From NCBI GenBank assembly GCA_020650975.1, contig JAIPMN010000623.1, forward strand, positions 8,033-46,032: a DNA stretch of 38,000 nucleotides, read 5' to 3'. The position numbers were made by a program, and so were the translations under genes. Origin of the DNA: Apostichopus californicus (taxonomy: Eukaryota > Echinodermata > Holothuroidea > Aspidochirotida > Stichopodidae). Under the pieces are notes generated by a model. It did not search any database, was not told where the DNA came from, and saw nothing but the letters and a program-made list of their open reading frames with translations. Below, piece after piece: positions 1 through 12,100 of this stretch (position 1 is the first letter of the stretch; each line of letters opens with the position of its first letter).

Positions 1-109
1 GTCATGTCACACCCTTCAATTCTGTTCAAGATATTTTTACATAATCCATTTCTTCACTACCTTTTGGTGCATGTAATTAACACAGCAGTTTATCGTTATT
101 TCTTTGCAG

Positions 110-171
110 AAAATGGATTACTTTTCTGCCTTTTCCTTGAATTTGTCTGGGATTTTTATGATAAGTTGGAG
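110..171 (+). CDS. PGAP3: PGAP3 internal exon a
   Basis: Acceptor ttctttgcag precedes codon AAA; the donor is AG|GTAAGT. It encodes KMDYFSAFSLNLSGIFMISW plus two bases of an Arg codon. The first residues match the conserved E-K-M-D-Y-F segment of PGAP3. Bases 1-109 are intron. Confidence 0.88.
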
Positions 172-3100
172 GTAAGTACAATCTTTAGTTGTACCATGAA
201 AAGTTGAAAACTGCCAATGACCTGAGCATTTCATGCTTACCTGGAAAACAGGAGAAGTCTGGAAAGAAGTAGGGAAAAGGAAAAAGCTGCTTTTCTAGGC
301 TTTGAAAGTCCTAATATTTTGAAGTGTAATCTGGAAAAGAAAGGAAAAACGATTTGATTCATATGAAATGAAATATGCCAGCAAAGTTTTTAAGAAGTGT
401 GAGACAAAGTTAACAGCATAAATCAAACTGTGGTGAATAGTTATAGCTTCAGCATGTCATGTTGGGAATTCACAGCTCTTTGAATGACCATCTTCCCAAA
501 AATCAATAGAAACACGTTAGCATACATTTTTCAAGGGTCACAGTTGTTAGGGTTACTAAAAAAAGCCTAATATGAGGTCATCATTAATGTGTAAAGGTTT
601 GACAGTAAGCCATAAGACATGTTTTGATCTTGAAGAAATCTGGCAAGGGCGTAGGAAGGGGGGGGCTGGGGGGGCTGAAAACATGGGGGGGGCAGAAGTA
701 TGCTTCCGCCCCCCAGTTGTCGAGGGTAAAAACCCCTTTCGTAGTCTTTCACCACAGTTCAGATTGTTTAGTATTGCGATTATTGGGAATCACTATCTCC
801 GCCGGAAATTTGCTAGCATTTGAGCATACCGTCAAAATAAGTCAGGATCCAACCTCGTCCAGACCAATGTGCTGCATGTTTAGGTTGTGCTAGCTTATAC
901 ACTACAGTGTGTGCAGAACTCTGTTTGTTTTGTTCATGTACGGTATAGGTCAGGCATACATACTGACATAGTACATACACTATCGCCGCTACTCCGTAGT
1001 TTATGCATATCACGTATAGCACGTACACGCCTGGCAAGTGCACGCAAGATGAGTAAAGTAAATCAGGAAATATGAGAAAATTTTATTACAAATTCAGACA
1101 TTTGTGGCACTAAACAGCATCTGATGGCCTCTATTGTTCAAAAATTTTCCAAAGAGGAGGGGGTGCCCCCCCTACCCTTTGGAAATTTTTAAGACCCCTC
1201 CCCAAGGATGGCAATCACAATCCATCATGCATCAGCCCCCCCCCTGACAAAAATACCTTCCTACGCCAGTGAAATCTGGAATTTCATTTGTTTAAAAGTG
1301 TAGGAATCATGTATACAGTCAATAAAGTTCTGCTGGTGACAAGTATAGGCCCCAAATTATAGCACGCTTTAATTGCTTGAAGTTTTCAAAAATTACTTTC
1401 CTGGAGGTCTTTACTCTCCAACTTGTTCTCAGACATTTTAAGGTACACACAACATGACTGAATGTCCCAGTGAGGAAAATTTCCTCGAAGGTTGTTATAA
1501 AAACAGTTTAAAGAATGTTGACCAAAGGTGACCATATATGAATATCTAGCATATTTGGGGCCAATACAGCGTACCTTTAAGTTGTTCTTGTCGTTATATT
1601 GTGGTGAAGAAAGCAGACGTCGTCCAACAGACGCAGTAATCACTCTTCAGAAATTAATGATCCCGGTTTGAAACCACACCCAGATATTAAAGAGTCTCTT
1701 CAAAATTGTTGTTGTGAAGAGTTTTCCATGATTTCTGGAGTGCAAATTTGATAATCAGGTTTGTTTTCTGTTCTTTCCATGATTTTTCACAAAGATTCTC
1801 TTTGTATTTGAAGGTCCATAGCACTGTGTAACCATGGCGATGTTAACTTGAAAGTAGTACTTGGGTCTGCTGCTGGTCTGGTTTTAATATTCTGGAGGCA
1901 TGTCAGTTATCTGAGCCGGTTGAAGAGATTTGATTATGGGTACAACATGAAAGTTAACCTACTTATGGGTAAGAAGGTAACTCATTTTTTAAACAGCTGG
2001 GCTATAGCCTTATGATTTTTAGTCATTTTTTAATCAAAATTACAAATTAGAAAAATCCCTTTAATAGTAATAGAAGTTTAGGGTTAAGTGATTTCGTAAT
2101 TTATACTTCCATGGTAGAGTTCTTGTCATAACAAAGGTTGCTTCATTAAATCAGCCATTATTATTATAAACAAACATTCTTACTGTTTTCTCACTTTGAA
2201 ACATTTTAGACTCCAACTGTTGCTGTATTGAACTCAGGCATACATGTCAGGATTCCTTATTTGATATGTGGGCGGAATTCATGAAACTTCAAATCTTGCC
2301 TCAAATTTGTATATTTCTAGTTTAATATTTATTCTGTTTTATTTTAGCCAATATTATGAACATTTAAAGTCTCTCTGAGAGTACAAATTTGGAATACAGC
2401 AATGCTACAGACAGACTATAAGCAGCTTGTTGTATTAATTCATAATTCAACTCATATTATCCATATGCACTTTCCACTACCCTCAATCAGTTTTCAAACT
2501 TGTTTAAGTACATTGTTCCATGCCCCCTGGTAATAAGTTAATCACTAATAGACAATAGAACACTCCTAATGCCGTAGTTCCACATGCAAGTAGACTGGGT
2601 GGCATGTGCTAGGTTTAGATCAGATTACTTGTTTAAGTACATTGTTCCATGCCCCCTGGTAATAAGTTAATCACTAATAGACAATAGAACACTCTTAATG
2701 CCGTAGTTCCACATGCAAGTAGACTGGGTGGCATGTGCTAGGTTTAGATCAGATTACTTGTTTAAGTACATTGCTCCATGCCCCCTGGTAATAAGTTAAT
2801 CACTTATAGACAATAGAACACTCTTAATGCCGTAGTTCCACATGCAAGTAGACTGGGTGGCATGTGCTAGGTTTAGATCAGATTACTTGTTTAAGTACAT
2901 TGTTCCATGCCCCCTGGTAATAAGTTAATCACTAATAGACAATAGAACACTCTTAATGCCGTAGTTCCACATGCAAGTAGACTGGGTGGCATGTGCTAGG
3001 TTTAGATCAGATTGCTCGTTAAGTACATTGTTCCATGCCCCCTGGTAATAAGTTAATCACTAATAGACAATAGAACACTCTTAATGCCGTAGTTCCACAT

Positions 3101-6100
3101 GCAAGTAGACTGGGTGGCATGTGCTAGGTTTAGATCAGATTACTTGTTTAAGTACATTGTTCCATGCCCCCTGGTAATAAGTTAATCACTAATAGACAAT
3201 AGAACACTCTTAATGCAGTAGTTCCACATGCAAGTAGACTGGGTGGCATGTGCTAGGTTTAGATCAGATTACTTGATTAAGTACATTGCTCCATGCCCCC
3301 TGGTAATAAGTTAATCACTAATAGACAATAGAACACTCTTAATGCAGTAGTTCCGCATGCAAGTAGACTGGGTGGCATGTGCTAGGTTTAGAGCAGATTA
3401 AATGTCAAACAATCTTGCCAGATGTTTAAATTATTAGCATAGCATAACTGGAACTTTGTTTCAGATGAGATGGGCTATAGTGGGGTGGGTGTAGGGCTTT
3501 GGGTTGGGGTAGTGGTGGAGAGGGATGGGAGAGGTGAAAGTGCATGAGGGAAAACTTCCTGTTTCAATCTACGTCAAAAGACAGATCTGTCAATTTCTGC
3601 TTGAAGTAAAATATCTCAAGTTTTTTGGGGGATCCCCAATCTATTCTATTCCCACCTCTTGATCATGGTTTGGGATTACTGTTACATATACAATATTTAG
3701 CAATGAACAAGAAGAACAAAGCAGCATTATTTTCTTGTCTTTTTTTTCCCCCTGTAGGTTTAATAAACACTGTTTGGTGGATCGGTTGGAGCTTAAGGAA
3801 TATACGAAGAAAACCCTATCTGCAGAAGCCAGTTATATGCGTCTTAGCTGCAAATCTGTTATTACTATTAGAATTAGGTGATTTTCCACCTTTACTCTGG
3901 ACCTTTGATGCCCACTCTTTATGGCATGCTGGAACTTTTCCATTGATCTTTGTTTGGTATAGGTAAGTTTAATATTTTAATATTAAGAGCCTAGTTCAGA
4001 ACTTAACTTATTTTTGACCTGTAAAAATAGAAGATGCTGTATAAGCAGCCTGGTGAAATTTGTATGGAATTCTTATATGGCCCTTGCTGATATTCGTAGT
4101 TGACAGTTATATTTACCTCAGAAGTATTCCCTTAAAATGTCTGAGTTGGTAATGTTACTTCTGGCCAGTAATGATTTATAGCTAGTGATAATCTTATTTG
4201 CAGCAACCAAGTGATCTTTATCTCGAGGGTTTCATGTTTGAAATGCTTCTAGTCACCTGTACCAACTGACATCCTTCATATCAATTTCATGACTATCTCA
4301 TGCAAAAATCAATTTGCATATATTTGAATCAGGGATATATTTTTTCTTGTTAACATCCTCAGCTTAAAAAAAACATTTATTGCAATCTTCTAAACAACAT
4401 CACTTTCTTAAGCCATTCAAAAAAATTAACTTAAAATGGAGGAGCAAAATTTTGTTGAGCAAAGTTTGCAAACTTCTTATGAATATTTTTCATAATTTGA
4501 CTCATATTTATCTCCTCAAATGGTACTGATCACAAAAGTGACTTTGCAGCTATCTATAATTGTCCGCTCAATCGTCACCTTGATGAAGTAAAACAAGAAA
4601 AGGAAGGAAACACTACCTTAATGAAAAGGTTTCAAAATGTTTAATGATTTACAATTTCTAACACCTGTGTCACTATTTGTGACTACTTTCCTGATATTGT
4701 TGTGGGGTTCAGTTGATAAGAAAAAGCAACTTTATTGAATTGCTGAAATGTGTTTGATAACGGTATTAACTAAATAAAATTCATTTTCATTTTAAAAATA
4801 ACAGCAGGTACTCTTGCTCTTTTTTTTCTTTTCAAAAGCAGACATTTTGTTGATCTGTTCTCTTTTATTTACTGAACCACCTCCATCTTCATTAACCCCC
4901 TCTCCACCTCCTCCTCCCCCCCCCCCTCTTTCTGTTTTTTTTTAAGCTGCATGTTGCATTGGACTTTGTTACAGAATGGGACTCAGGGTTGCATCTGGTG
5001 GGATACTAATCTTGCCCTGGGTTTTGATTAAATGTTCAGCTATCAAGTCTGGAAAATGACTGATTTGAGCAGTCCAATAACTACCTTTAAAAGATCAAGT
5101 TGATTTTTGCAAGGATTTATTCTCTTCTTCTCAAATAAAATAGAACCATGACAAATATTTCCCGGGCAGCTGTAAGGGACTAAAACTTAACTGAGTAAAT
5201 TAAGATATATTCCATAGCCCATACACCATATTACAATCTGTTGGTTGGTCAATGAAAGATGGAGTACCTGAAAGCACTAGTGTGTTACTTGAATCTATCA
5301 AAAATAAGACCAGGAATGAGAAAATAAGGCATTAACTTCAGAGGTTTGCAAATGGGGGGAAGAAATCGTTAAACAGAAAATTTTCTACATTGGACCAGCG
5401 AGGAGCATTGTAACTTACTAATTAGGACTGGCAGCCAAATGGTTTTATCCACAAATATCTCCTAGACTGAGGGGAATGTAATTATGTGTGAATGCTACAT
5501 AGCTTGATCAAAGTCACACAATGCTCTTAACCAAACACAAAATGCAAATTTGCAATAGTAGTATGTGCGGTGGAAGTTTTTTTATTTTCTGTTGCTCTTT
5601 CTCTCAAGGTGTCTCATGTTTATGCATATCCACATATTTTCGCTTCTCTTTACCAATTTCTTTTTTTCTTTTATGTTTTCGTCCTGCACATTCCCTTTCT
5701 AGTTACTGTATAACAGACTGCAAGCATCTTGATAGTTCTACAAAGTCCTTGCCAAAAACATGGAAATCTTAGAAATTATAAGGTGGGACATTATTTCCTG
5801 CTTGCATTGCTATTTCATTTTACTACGTTGGTGCAAAATCATTGTGATTTAGTCGTTGTGTTGTAGTTGTTGTGCTTCATTGGTGCTTAAACAAATCTTC
5901 ACGACCCCAGACAAGTTTAGACTGGGAATATTAACTAACAGTTTCTTTCTTCTTACTATCTGAAATTGTATGTGAGCATTGTAGGACCTAATTTGTTTCT
6001 TTCCCTTCACATTCACACCTTATTGAATGCAAGTTCCCTACCGTTCTTTGCAGGTTAAAGATCATTTGAGATCAACAGAGGTCAACGTCTGACAAACCTT

Positions 6101-7122
6101 GTACACATGATAACTCAAACGGTTTAGTTTGGATGAACTTTACACATGGTATGTAGATCCACCTCGTAAGTGGATCCACATACCAGATATGAACTTCTAT
6201 CTTCAAGTTAATGTGTCACAATATTTTTAGACTTTTCCCACTGTTGCCTCAAAGGACCTTTGACCTCCATAGAGATATCTTCTTGAAATCACTGGAGATG
6301 GATCAACAATCTAAACAGGAACTTCATCCAAGCTTGAATTATATATTTGTCATGTTTTACAAGGTTTCAGACTTTGACCTGTTGACCTCAACCAATTGTT
6401 GACCTCCACAAAATACAACAGGCTTCTTGTGCTTACTAAGGTGGATCTTCATTTGTGTGAAAGTCCATTCAACTTGGCTTTTGCAGTTATGTTCACAAGA
6501 TTTTAATAAGGCTTTCATTTCGTTTGGCCTCAAACAACCTTTGACATTAACAGATATCAATAGGGTTCTTGTACTCACTAAGGGAGATCTACAAACCAAA
6601 AATGAAGTTCAACCAAATTGCCCTTCCAGAGTTATTGTGTTTACAAGGTTTTTCAGAATTTGACCTTTATTGACCTCAGTCATGAAACAGAATCATTTAA
6701 ATGTCCAAACTTTCTGTGGCATTTTGGAGACTGAACTTTGTCTCTGATAAATATTATAGTTCAAGAATTGCTACACATCTTTGCACTTGTACAGAAGTTC
6801 GCCAGTTTTGCATAGCATTTTGCTATGAGATACCAGATAAATTATTTCCTGTATGTGACCTTCGACATTCACCAATTACAGTAGGGTTCTTATACTCGCT
6901 GTTTAGTTAAATCCAAAAATCAAGTATCGTAATCAGTCATGTACTTTTTGAGTAATTGCATTAACATGCATACAGATGCCATTAGGACTGCATCGATTCC
7001 TTATTACTCCAAGCAAGGGAATTTAAAAATATATATTTATTTTTTCCAACAGGTTTGTTGTGGCAGATAGTTATGAGCAGCTTCAAGAGCAAGAAAGGAG
7101 AAAAGCAAAGAAGGGAGTCTGA
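110..7122 (+). CDS. PGAP3: PGAP3 (Per1-like GPI-glycan phospholipase), 3' part, four exons
   Basis: Post-GPI-attachment-to-proteins 3 removes the unsaturated sn-2 acyl chain from GPI anchors during lipid remodelling in the secretory pathway; it is a seven-helix protein of the CREST hydrolase superfamily. Exons are 110-171, 1814-1968, 3758-3962 and 7053-7122, all GT-AG with agreeing phases (2, 1, 2). Visible landmarks resemble the human protein: KMDYFSA, HVSYLSRLKRFDYGYN, a helix starting GLINTVWWIGW, and LLELGDFPPLLW followed by FDAHSLWH, which carries the D-A-H-x-x-W-H pattern of likely catalytic residues. The N-terminal half, with signal peptide and cysteine-rich lumenal part, lies left of the window. 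The tail ends ERRKAKKGV, different from the human ending as I recall it. The next gene, CFAP210, converges on it. Identification is firm; edges rest on splice signals only. Confidence 0.93.
172..1813 (+). other. PGAP3 intron holding the hAT MITE
   Basis: Apart from the 644-1271 element, with its G-run near 657-690 and C-run near 1226-1245, I see no exon, RNA gene or other repeat here. Confidence 0.6.
644..1271. mobile_element. hAT-type non-autonomous DNA transposon (MITE), 628 bp
   Basis: Ends are CAAGGGCGTAGGAAGG on the left and CCTTCCTACGCCAGTG on the right, a 16-bp inverted repeat with two mismatches, of the CA-rich type known for hAT elements. An exact 8-bp target duplication, AAATCTGG, flanks it at 636-643 and 1272-1279. 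No transposase reading frame is visible. It lies in a PGAP3 intron. Confidence 0.85.
1814..1968 (+). CDS. PGAP3: PGAP3 internal exon b
   Basis: Acceptor ttgaag, donor ATGG|GTAAGA. The first base completes the Arg codon left open at 171. It encodes a hydrophobic helix (VVLGSAAGLVLIFW) followed by HVSYLSRLKRFDYGYNMK, the most recognisable PGAP3 signature in the window. Confidence 0.92.
2498..3400. repeat. 129-bp tandem array, seven copies
   Basis: Units start near 2501, 2630, 2759, 2888, 3017, 3145 and 3274, each opening with TGTTTAAGTACATT and ending GGTTTAGATCAGATT. Copies differ by a few substitutions and a one-base deletion, so the array is young or homogenised. It sits inside the PGAP3 intron 1969-3757; no gene or short repeat-spacer structure is seen in it. 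Confidence 0.95.
3758..3962 (+). CDS. PGAP3: PGAP3 internal exon c
   Basis: Acceptor ccccctgtag, donor AG|GTAAGT. It encodes three hydrophobic stretches and the D-A-H-S-L-W-H motif near 3909-3929. An upstream ATG at 3625 is in frame but lies in the intron, before the acceptor, so it is not the start. Confidence 0.94.
3963..7052 (+). other. large PGAP3 intron
   Basis: The left part (3963-6030) shows only low-complexity patches, such as a C-run near 4908-4927. The right part from about 6030 carries a dispersed repeat block, described separately. No coding exon fits the gene here. Confidence 0.55.
6030..6920. repeat. dispersed interspersed repeat block with TTTGACCT modules
   Basis: Imperfect internal modules recur: TTTGACCT followed by a TTCTTGTACTCACTAAGG-type stretch, a GGATCT or GATCCACATACC phrase, and an ACAAGGTTTTTCAGA-type stretch. 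The same phrases reappear near 20.6-21.5, 24.6-24.95, 30.4-30.76, 35.1-35.46 and 36.5-36.97 kb. It includes GGACCTTTGACCT at 6254-6266, a one-mismatch DR1 nuclear-receptor element on the minus strand. The family is not recognised by name. Confidence 0.6.
7053..7122 (+). CDS. PGAP3: PGAP3 last coding exon
   Basis: Acceptor ttttttccaacag; the first G completes an Arg codon. It encodes FVVADSYEQLQEQERRKAKK then G-V and TGA at 7120-7122. The lysine-rich end closes with K-K-G-V, a match to the dilysine KKXX pattern. Confidence 0.88.
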
Positions 7123-8370
7123 GCTGCACAGGATATTTTTTTAAACTTGGAATGTTGGACACAGAAGGACATTTGATAAACAATGGGGTAACAAAGGAAG
7201 TAATTTATAGGGATAGTAAATTATACTTGTATTCAACAATTCAGTAAATTAAAGAAAGAATTAATAGGGGATGGAGGGGAGGGGGGGGATGGATGAGGTG
7301 TTTGGAAGGTATTCATGTAGCAGTCATGAAGGGCACTGTGCTTGGAGGAGCATGGACAGTCTTTATTATCCAATAGGAATGGATTTCTAATGGAGGACAT
7401 CCCTTAAAAGCAGCCATGAGTTAGTATTTTCATTTGTTATCTCTGAACAAGTGTGGTGAATCAAAATCATAAAACACAAGTCATACTGAGCTTTCAAAGT
7501 ACTCTATACAAGATTTTTATTTACAATTTTATACACAACCTTTTTTTTGATATATACAATGCAATAAGTTGTACATTGTGCATATATATATATAAATATA
7601 TATATATATAGAAAGATATATATGAGTGTGTGTGTTTGTGATTAATTACAAATTTACGTTCTGTCGTACTGCAATTTCAGAGGTTCACTTGCTTACTTGA
7701 CCAAAGAACAAGAAATATTGAATTAAGATAGTCCTTAAGATGTGAACAAAAACTTTATCAAATGTAAAGTGAATCAGTAATTCCATACAAAATAATGAAT
7801 GTATCTAATGTATGATGAATCAGGCTTAACATCTATTGCTGTCAAAAACATAAGTACAGTTTGTGATGATACATCTGCTAAACTTGAAAGTCTGTTAAAG
7901 TTTGAAACTTTTTAACTCAAATTCATTTCTCCATTTGTCAATGTTCCTGTGGTCTGTTGAAAATCTGATCTGTATTTCATATTAATGTGTTTTGTTGCTA
8001 TGTATCACATAGCAAAATGTTTCAGTTAAGCTACAACAGTATGTTATGCAAATTTTGTCCAAAGTTCATTAGTTTGTTAAGAGAATGAATAAAACAGCTA
8101 GTCAATATGTCAAATTGCTATTGGTATGATTAGTCTAGTAACTTCATTATTTTGAGCTTCCATTTAGCCCTGCTTTTTTCTGAGAAATGGAAATTTGTTT
8201 CCAAATAAGTGCAAAAAAGGATGTCAAATATTTTATGCAATAAAAATCATAACAAATGCACTAATCATTCGTAGAGCTTTCCACATGTAATATTTTTCTT
8301 CCAGTATGCCTTAATTACAAAAATCAATTTTCTTCAACTCATTGGCTGGATAAGATGAAAGAACACAGTG
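7123..8370. other. PGAP3 3' untranslated region and convergent intergenic space
   Basis: Between the PGAP3 stop and the CFAP210 stop there is no reading frame of note. AATAAA occurs on the plus strand at 8088-8093 and 8239-8244, possible PGAP3 polyadenylation signals. An AT-rich microsatellite lies at 7583-7621. Confidence 0.5.
7583..7621. repeat. (AT)n microsatellite
   Basis: Interrupted TA/AT dinucleotide run downstream of PGAP3. Confidence 0.9.
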
Positions 8371-8376
8371 TTTATT
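8371..8376 (-). terminator. probable CFAP210 polyadenylation signal
   Basis: TTTATT on the plus strand reads AATAAA on the minus strand, 25 bases past the CFAP210 stop. If used, the 3' untranslated region would be only about 40-50 nt. Confidence 0.45.
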
Positions 8377-8400
8377 GTTCTATGGATACAACAATCTTTG

Positions 8401-9118
8401 TTACCACACAAACCCTAAACGTTTTGTCGTATTGGATGGATGTCCCACATGAGCATATTTCACCTCATCCGTGTCTCCTCGCTGATAATTTGGGAGTTCC
8501 ACACCCGAGTTGTCTTGCACCAAATAACTGGGTCTGACACCCCCTTTACCCTCAAAGACAGGACCTCGCCCGCCACCGTGACCTTCCCTCGCTGCCTTGT
8601 GAAGAGGGTACGTGTTTCGGCCTCCTTTCTCGCAATGATCGATGACCTTGCTCGCGTATTCTTGAAATTGTTTCTCTTCCAGAGCCAACAAATCCAGATT
8701 TCTCATATACATTTCCAATTGTTCCTCCATTTCCTTTTGAAGCACTACCTGTTTCTCGATGGCTTGTTTGATGAGGAACTTTTGGTGACCTTTGGCCTCT
8801 TGCTTACGCTGCTGCATCTTTTCAATCTGTTTCTGGGCAAAGAGTTTATCTGCTTCCATTTTCATCTTCAAGGCCATCAGCTCTCTTCTCTTTTCCTCTC
8901 GCTTCTTCTTCTCTTGCTGTTGCATCTGTTGCTCACGGTGTGCTGCCTCTTCTCGCAGAGCTCTCTGAAGCTGCTCCTGTTTCTCTAGAGCCTCCTTCTC
9001 TCGTTCCACCTCTCGCTCTGCTTGACACTTGATGATACGGGCATCTTCATCATCTGTTTTCTGCTTAAGCTGAAGATCTAACTTGTTCACCATCTTGGTC
9101 ACCTGATCTTGCTTTTTC
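8401..9118 (-). CDS. CFAP210: CFAP210 last exon
   Basis: Acceptor TTTTTCATAG, then G completing a Gln codon and KKQDQVTKMVNKLDLQ. A long coiled coil is followed by a glycine-rich tail (GHGGGRG) and the end RLGFVW; TAA at 8403-8401. The long plus-strand open frame 8440-8988 is its antisense shadow. Confidence 0.92.
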
Positions 9119-12100
9119 CTATGAAAAACAAACACAAACTTGTACTGATCTTGGTTCACTTGTGATCCTTTTCATTTTCTTTGTAATTCAACTGTCCAAT
9201 CATACTTCAGAGTTCTTCTTTCAATTTTGTATAAATTTTTTTAACAAGTTTTATAATCTTAGAACAAAAGAATGCACACAACTTCTGTCAACATGTGATA
9301 GTTAAAGAAGGATAAGAAAAAGTTTGTGTTATCTCACCCTTTGATAATCAGTATATACTATCACATACAAGTTTAAAAATGTTTCAAGGACAGATACAGA
9401 AACTAACTTGAATATCTGATATTTGAAAATTTGTTGTTTTAAATGTTCTTTTTATAAATGACAAAACTTCACTTCTGTGAGTCATACAGTATGTCCCATA
9501 GCATGCCTTGCAATGGAATATGAAGATGAGTATGAAGATCATATTAAGTGAAAGCAAAACAAAGGCATTCTTGTCATTGCTTCAATTCTCAAGCTTTGCA
9601 ACCCTGCCTACTGTAAACAGAGAAAGCATCTAGTTATTAATGCTTTGCTGGTACTTACTGAAATAGATCTCTTTCTCTCTCCTTCCTGAGTTTAGTCATC
9701 TTTTTCTTGGCAGCAGCAAAGATCCTTATTTCATCTTCCTCCTCATCCTCTTGCTGCCTCTCACATGAACGGATTAGATCTCTATCGCTCACAGTCTGCA
9801 GGTGTGAGCCCATCAATTCTTCCTTTTCCTTTTTGCGTATGGCTTCAATCTTGGCCTTTTCTGCTTCGTAGTGCAGAAGCTGCTTCCTCAGTTCTTCTCC
9901 CTCCTCCTTGCCTTCATTTATCTCTTTCTCTAAATCTACAATATGCTGATGAATTCTGCAAAAGAAACGAGAAGGTATTACATCAGCTGCAAAGATAACT
10001 GTTCTCTTTGAGCCAAAAATTCCTTTTGGAGTAGTGAGGTACGACAACAATGTTTGTTGTTACGTTTTGTATGTAACAGTAGAAATATCTCTTACACTAA
10101 ACATGAAAATTACAAATATATCCTGCCCAAATGTCTTTCATGGTATTACATTATGATTCAGGATATGTTAAACAGATATTCACTGTGAGTATGCATGTAC
10201 CTGATAATAGGTTAAATTCCAAATGCACATTGGAGATGTACTTACTGTTCTTTCTGAAATTCTGCAATTTCTTGTCTTTCCTTCAGTGCTTCTGTGGCCT
10301 TCTTATGATCTTCTAAGATTCCAAGCTCCAAATCTTTCTGATGTCTTAGAAGCGCATCTTTATCTTTACCTCCACTCGCTGCTTTTCTTGCCTTTTTCAA
10401 CTCAATTTGCATCTCTCTCTCTTTGAGCACTTCTGTTAACAACAATGCACCCTTTGTGAAAATGAAAAGATACAATTAGTCAACTTGAGCCATGATGTTA
10501 TATTGAATATGAATTTAGTAACTCAACACTTGAGTTAATACAAACTACCCTCCGCCTTTAAACCCACTAACACAAACATTCCAGTTTTCTGAGCTTATTA
10601 ATATATCTGATTAAAAACTATGCGCATCATCATCATCTCTAATTGAAAACAAAAGAAATTTACATTCTAATTAAGTTTCTTACTCACAGACAAAATGTCA
10701 TGAAAAGTTACTTTTTGCACAAATACTGGCAAGGTCTGCATTAACGATAACAATACTTGTTTACACAATGAATTGCTAGTGGAACTTTGATATAGCCAGT
10801 GTAACTCTTGATATTGCTAGTGTATCTCTGATATTGGTAGTGTAACTTACATGGAAGCCTTTCACTCGATCTGTTTGATAATATTGTAAAGTCTTTGCTT
10901 TCTCAATAGCCTCCTTCCTCTTTTGAGATTGGAATTTTGCTTCTTCGATATCAATTTTGACTTTCTGCTTTTCTTCTTCCTCTTCCTTCAGTTTTCTTGC
11001 CTCTAGCTTCTTTTGTCGTTGACCCTTAGGAGAAAAAGAAGTACAAGTGAGGAGTTTATGAGAAAAAATATGCATCATATGAATTGCATGAACACATCTA
11101 GAAGAATGTTCCATGCAAGTTTTGGGATGTTAAGTGTATCTGTAATGATCGAACACAGAGCAGCTATACCCAAAGATTAAAGTCACTTAATGATTTGTCT
11201 TTCACATGTAATATAATGTTCTTTATAGATTGGACTCTTTTATTATCCCAACTTCCTTCTTTTTTCCCCCTGATGGTATCTTCAATTGACAATTTTTTTT
11301 AAATAATTTACTTTTCCATACCACAGGCAACTATAACAGGCTGACAGCTTATACTGATTATACACTGCACAACACACAAAAAATACATGTTATCACTTTC
11401 TTGCTGAAGATCACCTACAAAGAATGAAACTTCTGGAAATGATGAAACTTACAGCTATGGTGTTACTCCAGTTCTTGACCATGTCCTTGGAGTGTTGATG
11501 GAGTGCTAACTTCTCTGCTCTCTTGGTTGCAATCAACTCTTTCTCCCTGGCATTTCTTGTTAGGTGTCCCTGGATTCTATTCCAGTCTGCTTGTGTTAAT
11601 ACTGACACTTGATTTAAGTCAATTGGCTGTTGAATATCTTCAAATGATTCATCTTGCCCTTGAGATGTTTGAGGACTTGGAGTATCTGAATACAACAAAA
11701 AAGGCATTGCTAACTACTTGTTACAGGAATATAACCAATTGGTCTAAATACTGTGTTGGCACATAAGTCTCCCTAACAACAGCAAGGCAACATTGGCTTT
11801 ACAGCCTACAGTTGCCTACTGTGTATGTCACATGCATACTATTGTATTGTGTGGTGTATTTTTTCCAAGCATGATTTGTTACAGAGAGAAATCAGACCAT
11901 TGTCGACTGTATTAACAGTAGGAAGTGCCCTTACATCTGCACTTGTGCATGTCACATGCTTTGCTAGTGGAAGACATTAGTGTGGGTTTGCTACTGAGTA
12001 CTGTTAGTGTTACATACTGAACCATAACATAAGTACTTTGGCCTGATGGGTTACCATTATACTACTAGTTTCCGCCACAGCTACATGGTCGAGCCACAGG

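Noticed and set aside
572-893. Overlapping plus-strand frames at the left
   Set aside because: They run through the hAT MITE with its G-rich tract, inside a PGAP3 intron, and do not resemble a protein.
2498-3400. Possible CRISPR-like array
   Set aside because: The whole 129-bp unit is repeated without unique spacers, in an animal intron; it is an ordinary tandem repeat.
8440-8988. 182-codon plus-strand open frame, leucine- and phenylalanine-rich
   Set aside because: It is the exact antisense of the CFAP210 last exon; the composition is the complement of a Glu/Lys-rich coiled coil.
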